From Rhizobium sp. Q54 (GTDB lineage Bacteria > Pseudomonadota > Alphaproteobacteria > UBA2966 > CAIVPW01), in contig CAMDPO010000005.1 in the NCBI GenBank assembly GCA_945904955.1, positions 28,429 to 92,428 on the forward strand: 64,000 nucleotides of DNA, given 5' to 3'. The notes beneath the pieces were generated by a model. It did no database searches and had not been told where the DNA came from. It was given only the letters and a program-made list of their open reading frames with translations. Made by a program: the position numbers and the translations under genes. How positions within the stretch are numbered: the first letter of the stretch is position 1; each line of letters opens with the position of its first letter. Positions 44,492-53,647 of this stretch are shown piece after piece.

Positions 44492-44950
44492 ATGACGCTG
44501 TTCGAAAGCCCCTTCCTGCTCGGGTTCGAGCAGTTCGAGCGAACCTTGAACCGCATAGCCAAGTCGGCGGGGGACGGCTACCCCCCGTACAACATCGAAC
44601 AGATCGGTGACGATGGCATTCGCATCACCATCGCGGTTGCCGGTTTCACCAAAGACGACCTCGATGTTGCGCTGGAAGAGAACCAACTCGTCATCCGCGG
44701 CAAGCGTCGTGGCGAACAGGACGAGCAAGATCGCGTCTTTCTGCATCGCGGCATTGCCGCGCGCCAGTTCCAGCGGGCCTTCGTGCTCGCCGACGGGATT
44801 GAGGTGGTCGGAGCCGGCCTCGACAGTGGCCTGCTCAGCATCGACCTCCGCCGCCCGTCACCGGAAACGGTGAGCCGGAAGATCGAGATCAAGGCTCCCG
44901 CCAAGAGCGATACGGCGATCAACGCCCCACGTCTCAAGGCCGCCGGCTAG
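44492..44950 (+). CDS. IbpA-like small heat shock protein (Hsp20)
   Basis: A 152-residue small heat shock protein starting at ATG 44492 after GAGGAG. The alpha-crystallin domain spans about 30-125, with YPPYNIEQIGDDGIRITIAVAGF, LVIRGKRRGEQDEQDRVFLHRGIAARQFQRAF and the IxI-like LLSIDLRR region. It holds unfolding proteins. IbpA-type members in rhizobia sit beside a DUF1150 gene, as here (27 bases downstream). Heat-regulated translation is possible through the hairpin noted upstream. Confidence 0.9.
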   Translation: MTLFESPFLLGFEQFERTLNRIAKSAGDGYPPYNIEQIGDDGIRITIAVAGFTKDDLDVALEENQLVIRGKRRGEQDEQDRVFLHRGIAARQFQRAFVLADGIEVVGAGLDSGLLSIDLRRPSPETVSRKIEIKAPAKSDTAINAPRLKAAG

Positions 44951-44977
44951 CGGCGCGCCTCCAGGAGGAGTTGGATC

Positions 44978-45181
44978 ATGGAACGCATCGAATTCGGACG
45001 AGTCGATATGCCGCCACTGATCGATCCGACGGTCGCCTACGTGAAGGCCGTCACCATCGAAGGTGTGCGCGCCTACGCCATCTACCTCGCGGACGGCACC
45101 CAGCTCGCCATCGCGCCGAGCCGTGAGATCGCTTTCGCCGCCGTGCGCCAGCACGAGCTGGAGCCCGCGTCGGTTCACTAG
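44978..45181 (+). CDS. DUF1150 family small protein
   Basis: A 67-residue protein with GGAGGAG upstream. It has the DUF1150 pattern AYVKAVTIEGVRAYAIYLADGTQLAIAPSREIAF. Found in alphaproteobacteria almost always after an hsp20 gene, its function is unknown. Same direction as hsp20, so a two-gene heat-shock operon is likely. Confidence 0.88.
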   Translation: MERIEFGRVDMPPLIDPTVAYVKAVTIEGVRAYAIYLADGTQLAIAPSREIAFAAVRQHELEPASVH

Positions 45182-45323
45182 CCTTCTGATCGCGGGATGG
45201 GCCGCTTGGGCCCATACCCGTGGCGCGAATGATCCCTGAGAACCTGAGTTGAACGAACGCCGGAAACGTACACGGCGCCGGCAGCGTCTGCATTCCGGCG
45301 CCGTGCGTTCGTTGGGACGTCGG

Positions 45324-45788
45324 CTACGCCGCGTGCGGCGTCGCACTCTCCGTCAGCAGCGCATACAGCGCGTCCGCGTTGCGCGAGCCGCGCAGCTTCT
45401 CGCACATGGCGCGGTCGCGCAGGACGCGGCTGACCTTGGCGAGGGCTTTGAGGTGATCGGCGCCGGCGCTCTCGGGCGCCAGCAGCATGAAAACGAGGTC
45501 GACGGGCTCACCGTCGATGGCGTCGAAATCTACGGGAGTCTCGACGCGCGCAAAGAATCCGTAGAGTCGGTCCAGGCCCGGCACCTTGCCGTGTGGAATC
45601 GCGATGCCGCCGCCGATGCCGGTGGTGCCGAGGCGCTCCCGCTCCTGCACCACGTCGAAGATCTGGCGTTCGTCGAGCTTGGTGACCTTGGCCGCACGTG
45701 CCGCCATCTCGGCGAAGACCTGCTTCTTGTTCGTCGCCTTGAGCGTTGGCACGACGTTGCCAGGGCCAAGCAAAGCGTTCAAATCCAT
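45324..45788 (-). CDS. ptsN: PTS-Ntr EIIA protein PtsN
   Basis: A 154-residue EIIA-Ntr. The phosphorylated histidine is in GGGIAIPHGKVPGL (about residue 66). It accepts phosphate from HPr (encoded at 8.3 kb) and in other species regulates potassium uptake, KdpD and PHB metabolism. ATG 45788 follows GAGG. In relatives it lies after rpoN and hpf in the same operon; here it is apart from rpoN by 2 kb and an opposing gene, so it needs its own promoter. Confidence 0.93.
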   Translation of the reverse strand: MDLNALLGPGNVVPTLKATNKKQVFAEMAARAAKVTKLDERQIFDVVQERERLGTTGIGGGIAIPHGKVPGLDRLYGFFARVETPVDFDAIDGEPVDLVFMLLAPESAGADHLKALAKVSRVLRDRAMCEKLRGSRNADALYALLTESATPHAA

Positions 45789-46367
45789 GTCCGAACCTCG
45801 CCCCCGTACTGAAAATGTGGGCAACACACGCATCATCGACCAGCGCTTGTCGGCGCTGTCAGAGGACGCCATCCGTTCTGGGATCAAGTCGCGAATGACC
45901 ACGACCCATGGAAACGCACCCGGGGGGCTCCGTGCAGGCCACAATCAGGGCCGGCAAGGCCAGACTCCGTCGAAAAAACGGGCACCCGGCGCATTTTGGA
46001 CGCGGGACCATAGGCCCGCCCCCGGGGGGTGTCAATCGAACACAATATGACAGTTTTTCACGGGTTTCAGGCCGATTCCACGCCCCCAGCGTGGCCTTGG
46101 CGGGACGCTGCTGCGACGCATGGCATGGCCTGGCACCGCAGTGCGCCGCGCCGGTCGGCGAGTTCTTGGTTACGGGGCGTTGCCGCCGAAGCGCCTGTCA
46201 CGTGTTGTTACAAAACAGCCGTCACGGCGACACGCGGCAGGCATATTGCTGACACCGCAAGCGCTTACATGTGATGCAGCGCAGCGCGGCGTGCCGATCG
46301 GAACACCCTGTCCTCCCCCGGGGTTCCCCGGCGCGCCACGCGCGCACTGATTCGAGCGGGGGCCGTC
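45789..46367. other. 579-base intergenic region with no convincing gene
   Basis: This divergent region between ptsN and the RND adaptor gene must carry both promoters. Short open frames exist on the plus strand but have no ribosome binding site or recognisable product. CCCGCCCCCGGGGGGTG near 46020 is a GC palindrome and AT-richer segments occur at 46045-46070 and 46240-46270. The hpf gene expected here in relatives is not present on either strand. Confidence 0.5.
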
Positions 46368-47843
46368 ATGAGTGTGGTGAGCGATATTGTACGGCTGCGT
46401 TGGTTGCAGGGCCGTTGGCGTTGGGCCGCCGTCGGTCTCGCGGTCGTCGTCGTCGTCGGCACTGCCTGGGCGATCACCCAGGGCGGCGATGCCGCGGCGC
46501 CGGAGTTGCGCACCGCTTCCGTCGATCGCGGTGCGATCGTCACCGCCATTCCTGCCAGCGGTCCGGTCCAGGCGATCGGCAGCGTCAACATCATGACCCA
46601 GGTCAGCGGCCAGCTGATCGAGGTCAACGTCGACTACAACACTCCCGTCACCGCCGGTATGGTGGTGGCGCGCCTCGATCCCGAGCTGTTCCAGTCGCGT
46701 CTCAACTCCGCCGAGGCCGACTTGGTGATGGCGCGCGCCAGCCTCCTCTCCTCCCAGGCCGCGGTCGATCGCGCGCGGACGGACATCCGCAGCACGGAAT
46801 CCTCCATTACCTCCAGCCGGGCGCAGCTAGCCAACGCGCAACTGGCGCTGGAGCAGATGCAACGCGATCTCGACCGCGCGACCGAGTTGTTCGCGCGCAA
46901 CGTTGTCGCTGCTACCGCCGTGCGCGATGCCGAAACCAAGCTGAATCAGGCGCGCACCCAGATCGAGCAGACGACCGCCAACATCAACGGTCAGCTCGCC
47001 ACCCTCGATGGCCGGCGCTCATCGCTGACCATCGCCGAGGCAGGCGTGACGTCGGCGCGTGCCACCATTCAGCAGAAAGAAGCGTCCGTCGCCGAGGCCA
47101 AGACCGAACTCGAGCGCACCGTCATCAAGGCTCCCGCCGACGGCGTCATCATCGTCCGCAATGTCGAGGCCGGCCAATCGGTCATCGCCGGTACCAACCA
47201 GCCGACGGTGCTGTTCACCACGGCCAAGGACCTCGCCCAGATGAAGCTCCTGGTCAGCGTCGACGAATCCGACATCGCCAAGGTGCAGGTCGGTCAGCCC
47301 GTGACGTTCGCCGTCTCCAGCTTTCCCGGCCGCAACTTCGCCGGCCGTGTCGCCCAGGTGCGTCTCGCCGCCAAGACGGTGCAGAACGTCACCACCTACC
47401 AAGTCGTCGTCGCCATCAACAACAGCGACCTCGCCCTGCTGCCGGGCATGACCGCCAGCGGCAGCATCATCCTCGCCCAGCGCGACGTGCTGCGCGTTCC
47501 CAACACGGCGCTGCGCTACGCGCCGGCTGGCGCGGCGACGGTCACCAACGCCCAGGCACCGCTGCAGAACGGCGGCCGCGCCGGCCGCGTGTTCGTGCAG
47601 GACGAAGCGGGCAAGCCGCAGATGGTGGCGATCGCCATCGGCGCCACCGATGGCCGTTTCTCCGAAGTGTTGGCCGGCAATCTCACGCCTGGCCAGAAGA
47701 TCATCACCGGCACCACGGTCGACACGACGGCGCCCGCGGCTGCACAAGGTCCGCAATTCCAAGTGTTCGGCCCCGGCGACGCTCCGCCGCCCGGCTTCCA
47801 GCCTCCGCCGGGCGCCCAGGTGCAGATCCGGATCGGCGGATAG
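46368..47843 (+). CDS. RND/MacA-type periplasmic adaptor subunit
   Basis: A 491-residue membrane-fusion protein: N-terminal helix (about 19-37), lipoyl half-motif (VDRGAIVTAIPASGPVQAIG), a long alpha-hairpin (about 110-225) rich in Glu/Gln/Ala, the second lipoyl half (TVIKAPADGVIIVRNVEAGQSV), beta-barrel and membrane-proximal domains, and a Pro/Gly-rich C-terminus (PPPGFQPPPGAQV). It would link an inner-membrane pump to an outer-membrane channel. No MacB or RND pump gene is beside it, so the partner must be elsewhere. It interrupts the rpoN-ptsN region on the opposite strand. Confidence 0.87.
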   Translation: MSVVSDIVRLRWLQGRWRWAAVGLAVVVVVGTAWAITQGGDAAAPELRTASVDRGAIVTAIPASGPVQAIGSVNIMTQVSGQLIEVNVDYNTPVTAGMVVARLDPELFQSRLNSAEADLVMARASLLSSQAAVDRARTDIRSTESSITSSRAQLANAQLALEQMQRDLDRATELFARNVVAATAVRDAETKLNQARTQIEQTTANINGQLATLDGRRSSLTIAEAGVTSARATIQQKEASVAEAKTELERTVIKAPADGVIIVRNVEAGQSVIAGTNQPTVLFTTAKDLAQMKLLVSVDESDIAKVQVGQPVTFAVSSFPGRNFAGRVAQVRLAAKTVQNVTTYQVVVAINNSDLALLPGMTASGSIILAQRDVLRVPNTALRYAPAGAATVTNAQAPLQNGGRAGRVFVQDEAGKPQMVAIAIGATDGRFSEVLAGNLTPGQKIITGTTVDTTAPAAAQGPQFQVFGPGDAPPPGFQPPPGAQVQIRIGG

Positions 47844-47871
47844 CGTCGCGGCCCCGCAGGGGCGCAGCTAG

Positions 47872-49374
47872 CTAGGCGATCATCTTTTTCAGGCGCCGGC
47901 GGTCCACCGACGAGGGGATGCGCATCGCCTCGCGGTACTTGGCGACCGTGCGCCGGGCGATGTCGATGTCGGCGACGCGCAGGATTTCGACGATGCGATC
48001 GTCGGACAGGATCTGCTCCGGCGTCTCGTGATCGATCAGCTGGCGGATGCGCGCGCGCACCGACTCGGCCGAGTGGTTGGCGCCACCGTCCGCGGACGCG
48101 ATCGCCGACGTGAAGAAGTACTTCATCGGGAAGATGCCGCGCGTCGTCGTCATGTGCTTGTTCGCCGTGACGCGGCTCACCGTGCTCTCGTGCATGCTGA
48201 TGGCGGTGGCGATGTCGCGCAGGTTCAACGGCCGCAGGTAGGCGACGCCGTGGGTCAGGAACGCTTCCTGCTGCGCGACGATCTCGGTGGCGACCTTCAG
48301 GATCGTGTTGGCGCGCTGATCCAGCGACTTCACCAGCCAGTTGGCTGAGCTGAGCTTCTCCGACAGATACGATTTGTCGGCTTCCGAGTTGGCAGACGAC
48401 GAGATGCGCGCGTAGTAGCGGGTATTGACCAGAACCGAGGGGAGCGTGTCGGCGTTGAGCTCGATCAGCCAGCCGCCCTTCGGCCGGGCGCGCACGAACA
48501 CGTCGGGCACCACGGTCTGGGCGAGGTCGGTGCCGAACGCCAATCCCGGCTTCGGGTTGAGCGACTTGATCTCGGAGATCATGTCGAGCACGTCTTCGGT
48601 GCTCTGATTGCAGACCTTGCACAGCCCCGGCACGTCGTTGCGCGCCACCAGGTCGAGGCGGCTCAGCATCGCCTGCATGGCCGGATCGAGGTGATCGCGC
48701 TCCTTGAGCTGGATAGCCAGGCACTCGGCCAGCGTGCGTGCGAATACGCCCGGCGGATCGAAGCGCTGCAGGCGCGATAGCGTGCCCTCGACGCGCTCGA
48801 TCGTGGTGCCGACCGAATCGGCCACCGCTTCGAGGTCGCCGACCAGGTAGCCCGCGTCGTTGACGAGGTCGATGAGCTGCACCCCGATCAGCCGGTCGAC
48901 CATGTCGCCGACATCGAGGCCGAGCTGGCCGCGCAGGTGGTCCTGTAGCGACTCGTCCTTCGACGTGGATTGCTCGAAGTCGAACTCTTCCGAGTCGAAG
49001 TCGCTGCGGCCGCCCTTGCTGTGCAGGTAGAGGTCGCCACCGACGCCGTCGCCGGCGGAGGGCTCGTCGGCATTCATCGCCTCGTGCATGCCGACATCGA
49101 GCGGCGTGTCGTCCGATTTGCCGTCGCGTACGATCTGGTCGAGCGTCGTGGTGGAGGAGTCGCCGGTCGTCTGGGCGACCTGGTCGCCCGGTTCGTTCTC
49201 GACCGTGCGCTCAGCCTCGCGCTTCTCGAGCAGCGGATTCTGTTCGAGCTCACCTTCCACGTACTCGGCGAGCTCAAGATTGCTCAGTTGCAGCAGCTTG
49301 ATTGCCTGCTGCAGCTGCGGGGTCATCACCAGGGTTTGCGCCTGGCGGAGCTCTAGTCTGGGTCCGATTGCCAT
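47872..49374 (-). CDS. rpoN: RNA polymerase sigma-54 factor
   Basis: A 500-residue sigma-54. Region I is Gln/Leu-rich (QTLVMTPQLQQAIKLLQLSNLEL), followed by an acidic region II, a core-binding domain and the DNA-binding part with a helix-turn-helix (STVSRVTANKHMTT) and the RpoN box ARRTVAKYRE (473-482). It directs nitrogen- and stress-related promoters that need enhancer proteins. It lies nine bases after lptB in the minus-strand operon kdsD-lptC-lptA-lptB-rpoN, a standard arrangement. Confidence 0.96.
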   Translation of the reverse strand: MAIGPRLELRQAQTLVMTPQLQQAIKLLQLSNLELAEYVEGELEQNPLLEKREAERTVENEPGDQVAQTTGDSSTTTLDQIVRDGKSDDTPLDVGMHEAMNADEPSAGDGVGGDLYLHSKGGRSDFDSEEFDFEQSTSKDESLQDHLRGQLGLDVGDMVDRLIGVQLIDLVNDAGYLVGDLEAVADSVGTTIERVEGTLSRLQRFDPPGVFARTLAECLAIQLKERDHLDPAMQAMLSRLDLVARNDVPGLCKVCNQSTEDVLDMISEIKSLNPKPGLAFGTDLAQTVVPDVFVRARPKGGWLIELNADTLPSVLVNTRYYARISSSANSEADKSYLSEKLSSANWLVKSLDQRANTILKVATEIVAQQEAFLTHGVAYLRPLNLRDIATAISMHESTVSRVTANKHMTTTRGIFPMKYFFTSAIASADGGANHSAESVRARIRQLIDHETPEQILSDDRIVEILRVADIDIARRTVAKYREAMRIPSSVDRRRLKKMIA

Positions 49375-49383
49375 GTGGGCGCG

Positions 49384-50187
49384 TTACAAGCTGAAACGCT
49401 CTCCCAGGTACACGCGGCGCACATCTTTGTGGGCGACGATTTCGGCGGGCGGGCCCTCCATGAGCACGCGGCCCTCGTGCAGGATGTAGGCGCGGTCGAC
49501 GATGTCCAGCGCCTCGCGCACGTTGTGGTCGGTAATCAGAACGCCAAGTCCACGGTCCTTCAAATGCGACACGAGATCGCGGATGTCGGCGACGGCGATC
49601 GGGTCGATGCCGGCGAGCGGCTCGTCGAGCAGCATGAACGACGGACGCGTCGCCAGCGCGCGGGCGATCTCGACGCGGCGGCGCTCGCCGCCGGACAGCG
49701 CTTGGGCCGGCGTGCGGCGCAGATGGCTGATGGAGAACTCGGCGAGCAACTCGTCGAGGAGGGCCTCACGCGCGTCGCGCATCGGCTCGACCACTTCGAG
49801 CACCGCGCGGATGTTTCCCTCGACCGTGAGGCCGCGGAAGATCGACGCCTCCTGCGGCAGGTAGCCGACGCCCAGCCGTGCGCGGCGGTACATCGGCAAG
49901 TTGGTGATCTCGTGTCCGTCGAGGAAGATGCTGCCGTAGTCCGGCGCGATCAGTCCCGACAGGATGTAGAAGCAGGTCGTCTTGCCGGCGCCGTTCGGGC
50001 CCAACAGGCCGACCGCTTCGCCGCGCTGCAGCGACAGCGACACGTCGCGCAGTACGGGGCGCTTCTTGTAGGACTTGCCCAGCATGTTCGCGAGCAGGCC
50101 GTCGTTGGAGGCGACCAGGCGCGGACCGTTCGGGTCCTCGGGTCGCTGGCTCGCGGACGAACTGGCGGGAGTTCCCGAGGCGCTCAT
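49384..50187 (-). CDS. lptB: Lipopolysaccharide export ATPase LptB
   Basis: A 267-residue ABC ATPase that powers lipopolysaccharide extraction with LptFG. Walker A GPNGAGKTT (63-71), signature LSGGE (164-168), Walker B LLDEP (186-190) and the switch histidine in TDHNVRE are intact. The first about 30 residues (MSASGTPASSSASQ) are a low-complexity extension not found in E. coli LptB; a later start is possible. It sits 19 bases after lptA. Confidence 0.94.
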   Translation of the reverse strand: MSASGTPASSSASQRPEDPNGPRLVASNDGLLANMLGKSYKKRPVLRDVSLSLQRGEAVGLLGPNGAGKTTCFYILSGLIAPDYGSIFLDGHEITNLPMYRRARLGVGYLPQEASIFRGLTVEGNIRAVLEVVEPMRDAREALLDELLAEFSISHLRRTPAQALSGGERRRVEIARALATRPSFMLLDEPLAGIDPIAVADIRDLVSHLKDRGLGVLITDHNVREALDIVDRAYILHEGRVLMEGPPAEIVAHKDVRRVYLGERFSL

Positions 50188-50206
50188 AGGTACCGTGCGA
50201 CGACCC

Positions 50207-50728
50207 CTACTTGGGGTTGCCGCCTGCCTCCGGAACGAAGACGCCGCGGACTCGGCCATCGGCGCCCACTCCGGCGCCACCTTCCATGCGGCTTGTGCCA
50301 TTCGCAAGGTTCAGTACCAGTCGTTCACCACGCAGGACGTTCTCACCTCGGGTGAGTACCACGGCACCGGTTAACGTAATGATACCGGGGCCGACCTCGT
50401 AGATGGCGGCGTTGCCCTGGGCTGTCTCCTGCGGCGTCGAGATGAAGACTTTCCCCGTCGCTTCGAGCTTGTCGAAGCTGTTGGCGCCGCCCTGGGCGCC
50501 GTAGGACACTTGGACGCGGTCGGCCTTCAGCATCATGACGCCCTGGGTCGCTACGACGGCGCCGGCGAACGTCGCGGTGCGGCGGTCCTGCTGCACGTCG
50601 AGCGTATTGGCGACGATCTCGATCGGCTCGTTCAGGTTCACCGGCGGCGGCGCGATCTGCGCCCCGGCAACGGCGGCGCTGAGCGTGAGCGCGGCTGCCG
50701 CGAGCACTCTGATAGGGGTCACGTTCAT
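50207..50728 (-). CDS. lptA: Lipopolysaccharide transport periplasmic protein LptA
   Basis: A 173-residue OstA-like protein with a signal peptide (cleavage near AVAGA-Q). The beta-jellyroll stretches EIVANTLDVQQDRRTATFAGAV and NVLRGERLVLNLANGTSRMEG are typical. It forms the periplasmic bridge carrying lipopolysaccharide between LptC and LptD. Start and stop are linked to lptC by a 4-bp overlap. Confidence 0.93.
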   Translation of the reverse strand: MNVTPIRVLAAAALTLSAAVAGAQIAPPPVNLNEPIEIVANTLDVQQDRRTATFAGAVVATQGVMMLKADRVQVSYGAQGGANSFDKLEATGKVFISTPQETAQGNAAIYEVGPGIITLTGAVVLTRGENVLRGERLVLNLANGTSRMEGGAGVGADGRVRGVFVPEAGGNPK

Positions 50729-51411
50729 CCTGCTGCGCGCGGGTTCATGACGACGCGCACGCCGCCCGACAGCTGCAGGCGCTTGCCGTCGGCGCTGTAG
50801 ATCATGGTGTCGGCGCGCATGGCGCCGAGCGGGCCGTGGCCCTCGACCAGGCGCGTGCTGCGCACCGTGCCGTCGCCAAGGTTCACCACCGCTTCGGTGG
50901 CATGCATCTCGTAGCCGACGTTCGAGTACACATCGATGATGCCGCCCAGCACCAGGACGCGGTCGGCGCGCCGGTACTCGCCGGTGTCGGCGGTGATCGA
51001 CAGCCAGGTGCCGTCGCCGGTGGTGATGTCGGCCTGCAGGGTCGTCAGCTCGAAGACCTCGAAGCCTTCTTTCTGCAAAGCGCGGTCGGCGGTGACGGTG
51101 AACGGCCGGTTGGCTGAATCGGTGCCGGCGAAGCGCGCCTTGGTGACGCCCAGCGCTCCGGTGTTGTCGCGCTCGAGGTCGGCGAACGTGAAGCGGAACG
51201 AGCCTTCCTCGCTGCCGTAGATCTGCGGCCAGGCCAGGATCATGACGATCAAGGCCAGCGCGACCACCGGCAGGAGGAACTTCATCGCGCCGACGAAGCG
51301 GCTGTAGCGGCGGCTGCCGCGCACGTCCGGTGCGCGCCGCCGTCCAAAGCCGAGGCGCGCCTCGCTCGCAAGGTTTTCGGGGCCAAGGCCGCTCGGCGCG
51401 TCCACGGTCAT
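50725..51411 (-). CDS. lptC: Lipopolysaccharide export protein LptC
   Basis: A 228-residue bitopic protein: cytoplasmic N-terminus, one helix (about 44-62, KFLLPVVALALIVMILAWP), then the OstA-like periplasmic domain (FTVTADRALQ, NVGYEMHATEAVVNLGDG, GHGPLGAMRADTMIY). It passes lipopolysaccharide from LptBFG to LptA. It overlaps kdsD and lptA by 4 bp each. The long N-terminus before the helix is usual in alphaproteobacteria. Confidence 0.91.
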   Translation of the reverse strand: MTVDAPSGLGPENLASEARLGFGRRRAPDVRGSRRYSRFVGAMKFLLPVVALALIVMILAWPQIYGSEEGSFRFTFADLERDNTGALGVTKARFAGTDSANRPFTVTADRALQKEGFEVFELTTLQADITTGDGTWLSITADTGEYRRADRVLVLGGIIDVYSNVGYEMHATEAVVNLGDGTVRSTRLVEGHGPLGAMRADTMIYSADGKRLQLSGGVRVVMNPRAAG

Positions 51412-52466
51412 TCGTTGTCGCGGGTGCGCGCGTCCATGTCGACGCCGGCGCGCAGGCAGTCGTGCACGTGCAGGATGCCGATCGGGGGTCCGTCGGCGCT
51501 GTTGTCGTCGACGACGAACAGGCTGGTGATGCCGCGGCCGGAGTTGGCGACGGTCATCCAGCCAAGGGCGTCCGACGCCAGGCTGCTCTTGGCGATGGTC
51601 TTCGGATTGGCCGTCATCACGTCGCGGGCGCGGCGGTCCAACAGGTCGCGCGACATGTGCCGGCGCAGGTCGCCGTCGGTGATGATGCCGGCGAGGCGGC
51701 CGCGCTTGTCGGTCACGCCGACGCAGCCCAGGCTCTTGCGCGTCATCTCGATGAGGGTGTCGGCCATGCTGGTGTCCTCGGCCACCAGCGGCAGCGCCTC
51801 GCCCGTGCGGAACAGATCGGACACCCGCACCAGCTTGCGGCCGAGACGGCCGCCCGGGTGCAGCTCCTGAAAGCGCTCGCTGGAGAAGCCGTTGCGGTCC
51901 AGCAGCGCCACCGCGAGCGCGTCGCCGAGCGCCAGCATCATGGTGGTCGAGGTGGTCGGGGCGAGGCCCATCGGGCACGCCTCCGGATGGTTCGGCAGCA
52001 CGAGCACCGCGTCCGCGGCGCGCGCCAGCGTCGATTCGGGCCGCCCGACGATGGCGATCAGTGGGATCGCGAAGCGCCGGCAGTGGGTGATGATGTCGGC
52101 GAGCTCCGCCGTCTCCCCGGAATTCGACAGGAGCACGACCGCGTCGCCTGCGGCGATCATGCCGAGGTCGCCGTGGCTCGCTTCGGCAGGATGAACGAAG
52201 AGCGCCGGCGTGCCGGTGCTGGCGAACGTCGCAGCGATCTTGCGCGCCACATGGCCGCTCTTGCCCATGCCGCTGACCACGGCGCGGCCCTTGGCTGCGA
52301 ACAGCAGGTCGATGGCACGCTCGAAGGGAGCGCCCAACCCGTCGCCAAGCGCCGTCTCGATCGCCTTGACCGCGTCCGCCTCAATCTTGAGCACGCGCGC
52401 CGCCGCCGCCAGCGTCGTGCTGACGCGGTCGGTCTTGACGGCGCTAGCGGTTCGAACGTTGCTCAT
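51408..52466 (-). CDS. kdsD: Arabinose-5-phosphate isomerase KdsD/KpsF
   Basis: A 352-residue isomerase: SIS domain (about 35-180; GMGKSGHVARKIAAT, HPAEASHGDLGMI, LLSNSGETAELADI) and two CBS repeats (about 215-330). It makes arabinose 5-phosphate, the precursor of Kdo in the lipopolysaccharide core. ATG 52466 (MSNVRTASAV) fits the family; an open frame further up does not. First gene of the kdsD-lptCAB-rpoN operon. Confidence 0.94.
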   Translation of the reverse strand: MSNVRTASAVKTDRVSTTLAAAARVLKIEADAVKAIETALGDGLGAPFERAIDLLFAAKGRAVVSGMGKSGHVARKIAATFASTGTPALFVHPAEASHGDLGMIAAGDAVVLLSNSGETAELADIITHCRRFAIPLIAIVGRPESTLARAADAVLVLPNHPEACPMGLAPTTSTTMMLALGDALAVALLDRNGFSSERFQELHPGGRLGRKLVRVSDLFRTGEALPLVAEDTSMADTLIEMTRKSLGCVGVTDKRGRLAGIITDGDLRRHMSRDLLDRRARDVMTANPKTIAKSSLASDALGWMTVANSGRGITSLFVVDDNSADGPPIGILHVHDCLRAGVDMDARTRDNE

Positions 52467-52737
52467 CCCGACAGTCCCGGAGGGCCAGAAATGGCCGAAA
52501 TCTGCGAGAACTATGGGGGGCGCCACCTCAAAAAGCAAACGGCATGAGTTTTGCTGTGCCGGTGCGCCGTTAACTATTCGTTAATGTTTGGCCGCGGGGG
52601 ACCTGCATCGCCCCGCTTCGCGCCGAAGGTGCGCCAGCGCGCGGAGCGCGCGTCCCGCGCGACGCGGGGAGGGCTGGGGCGGGGGTCGCTCGGCTCTCGG
52701 TCTTGGGCCCCGCGCAATACCCGCGCCGCGGCCGGGT

Positions 52738-53349
52738 CTAATGCGCGAAAACGTCCATGTCGGCCCAGCCGCCGAGGTCGAGCTCGCTGCGGATGGGCAG
52801 GAAGGCGAACGCGGCCTGGGCCAGGTGCAGGCGGTTCTCGCGGGTCAGCATGCGCTCGAGCTCGGCTTTGAGCCGATGCAGATGCAGGACGTCCGACCCG
52901 GCGTAGGCGATCTGCTCCTCGGTGAGGGTTTCGGCACCCCAGTCCGACGATTGCACCTGCTTGGACAGCTCGATGCCGAGCAGGTCCTTGCACAGGTCCT
53001 TGAGGCCGTGGCGGTCCGTGTAGGTGCGCGCCAGCTTGGAGGCGATCTTGGTGCACCAGATCGGGCTCGCCAGGATGCCGAAGGTGTGGCGCATCACCGC
53101 CACGTCGAAGCGGGCAAAATGGAACAGCTTGGTGACGGCCGGGTCGCCGAGCAGCGCCCGCAGGTTCGGCGCCGCGTACTCGCCGCGGCGCAGCTGCACA
53201 ACGTGGGCGTTGCCGTCGCCGCTGGACAGCTGGACCAGGCACAGCCGGTCACGCGCCGGCGCCAGACCCATGGTTTCGGTGTCGATGGCGACCGTGTCGC
53301 CAAGTCGCAAGGCGGCCGGCAAGTCGCCGCGGTGGAGAGTAACTGCCAC
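52738..53349 (-). CDS. rnd: Ribonuclease D (exonuclease domain only)
   Basis: A 203-residue DEDDy 3'-5' exonuclease. The acidic residues of Exo I lie in AIDTETMGL, those of Exo II in FHFARFDVAVM, and Exo III is AYAGSDVLHLH with the conserved Tyr and Asp. It lacks the C-terminal HRDC domains of E. coli RNase D, the usual short form in alphaproteobacteria, and probably trims tRNA or other RNA 3' ends. It lies 271 bases downstream of kdsD start on the same strand and next to tRNA-Leu. Confidence 0.9.
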   Translation of the reverse strand: MAVTLHRGDLPAALRLGDTVAIDTETMGLAPARDRLCLVQLSSGDGNAHVVQLRRGEYAAPNLRALLGDPAVTKLFHFARFDVAVMRHTFGILASPIWCTKIASKLARTYTDRHGLKDLCKDLLGIELSKQVQSSDWGAETLTEEQIAYAGSDVLHLHRLKAELERMLTRENRLHLAQAAFAFLPIRSELDLGGWADMDVFAH

Positions 53350-53403
53350 CCGCTAGCGGCCCCCGTCGCAAACGCGAAGGGCGCCGTGTGCTGCTTGCCG
53401 AAG

Positions 53404-53490
53404 TGGTGCCCAGGAGAGGACTCGAACCTCCACGACCTCGCGGCCGCTAGTACCTGAAACTAGTGCGTCTGCCAATTCCGCCACCTGGGC
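53404..53490 (-). tRNA. tRNA-Leu (CAG anticodon)
   Basis: An 87-base class II tRNA with encoded CCA. The acceptor stem is GCCCAGG/CCTGGGC, the anticodon arm CTAGT-TTCAGGT-ACTAG shows CAG, the long variable arm is CGGCCGC-type and the T arm is GGAGG-TTCGAGT-CCTCT. Decodes CUG. Confidence 0.96.
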
Positions 53491-53647
53491 AAAGGGGCTG
53501 TTTGCGAGGCTTTCCGGTACCGGTAGCGCGAGGCGATGTCAACGATTGCGACGGGGACGGCCAGGGGACTGCCACGTTCTCGCGACAGTACGCGCATGCG
53601 CTCGGCGGCGCGGAGCGGCTAGTATCCCGGCGCGCGGGGGAGGGGAC

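Noticed and set aside
45908..46274. Small open frames on the plus strand between ptsN and the adaptor gene
   Set aside because: No ribosome binding site, no signal peptide, no recognisable motif and mutually overlapping frames.
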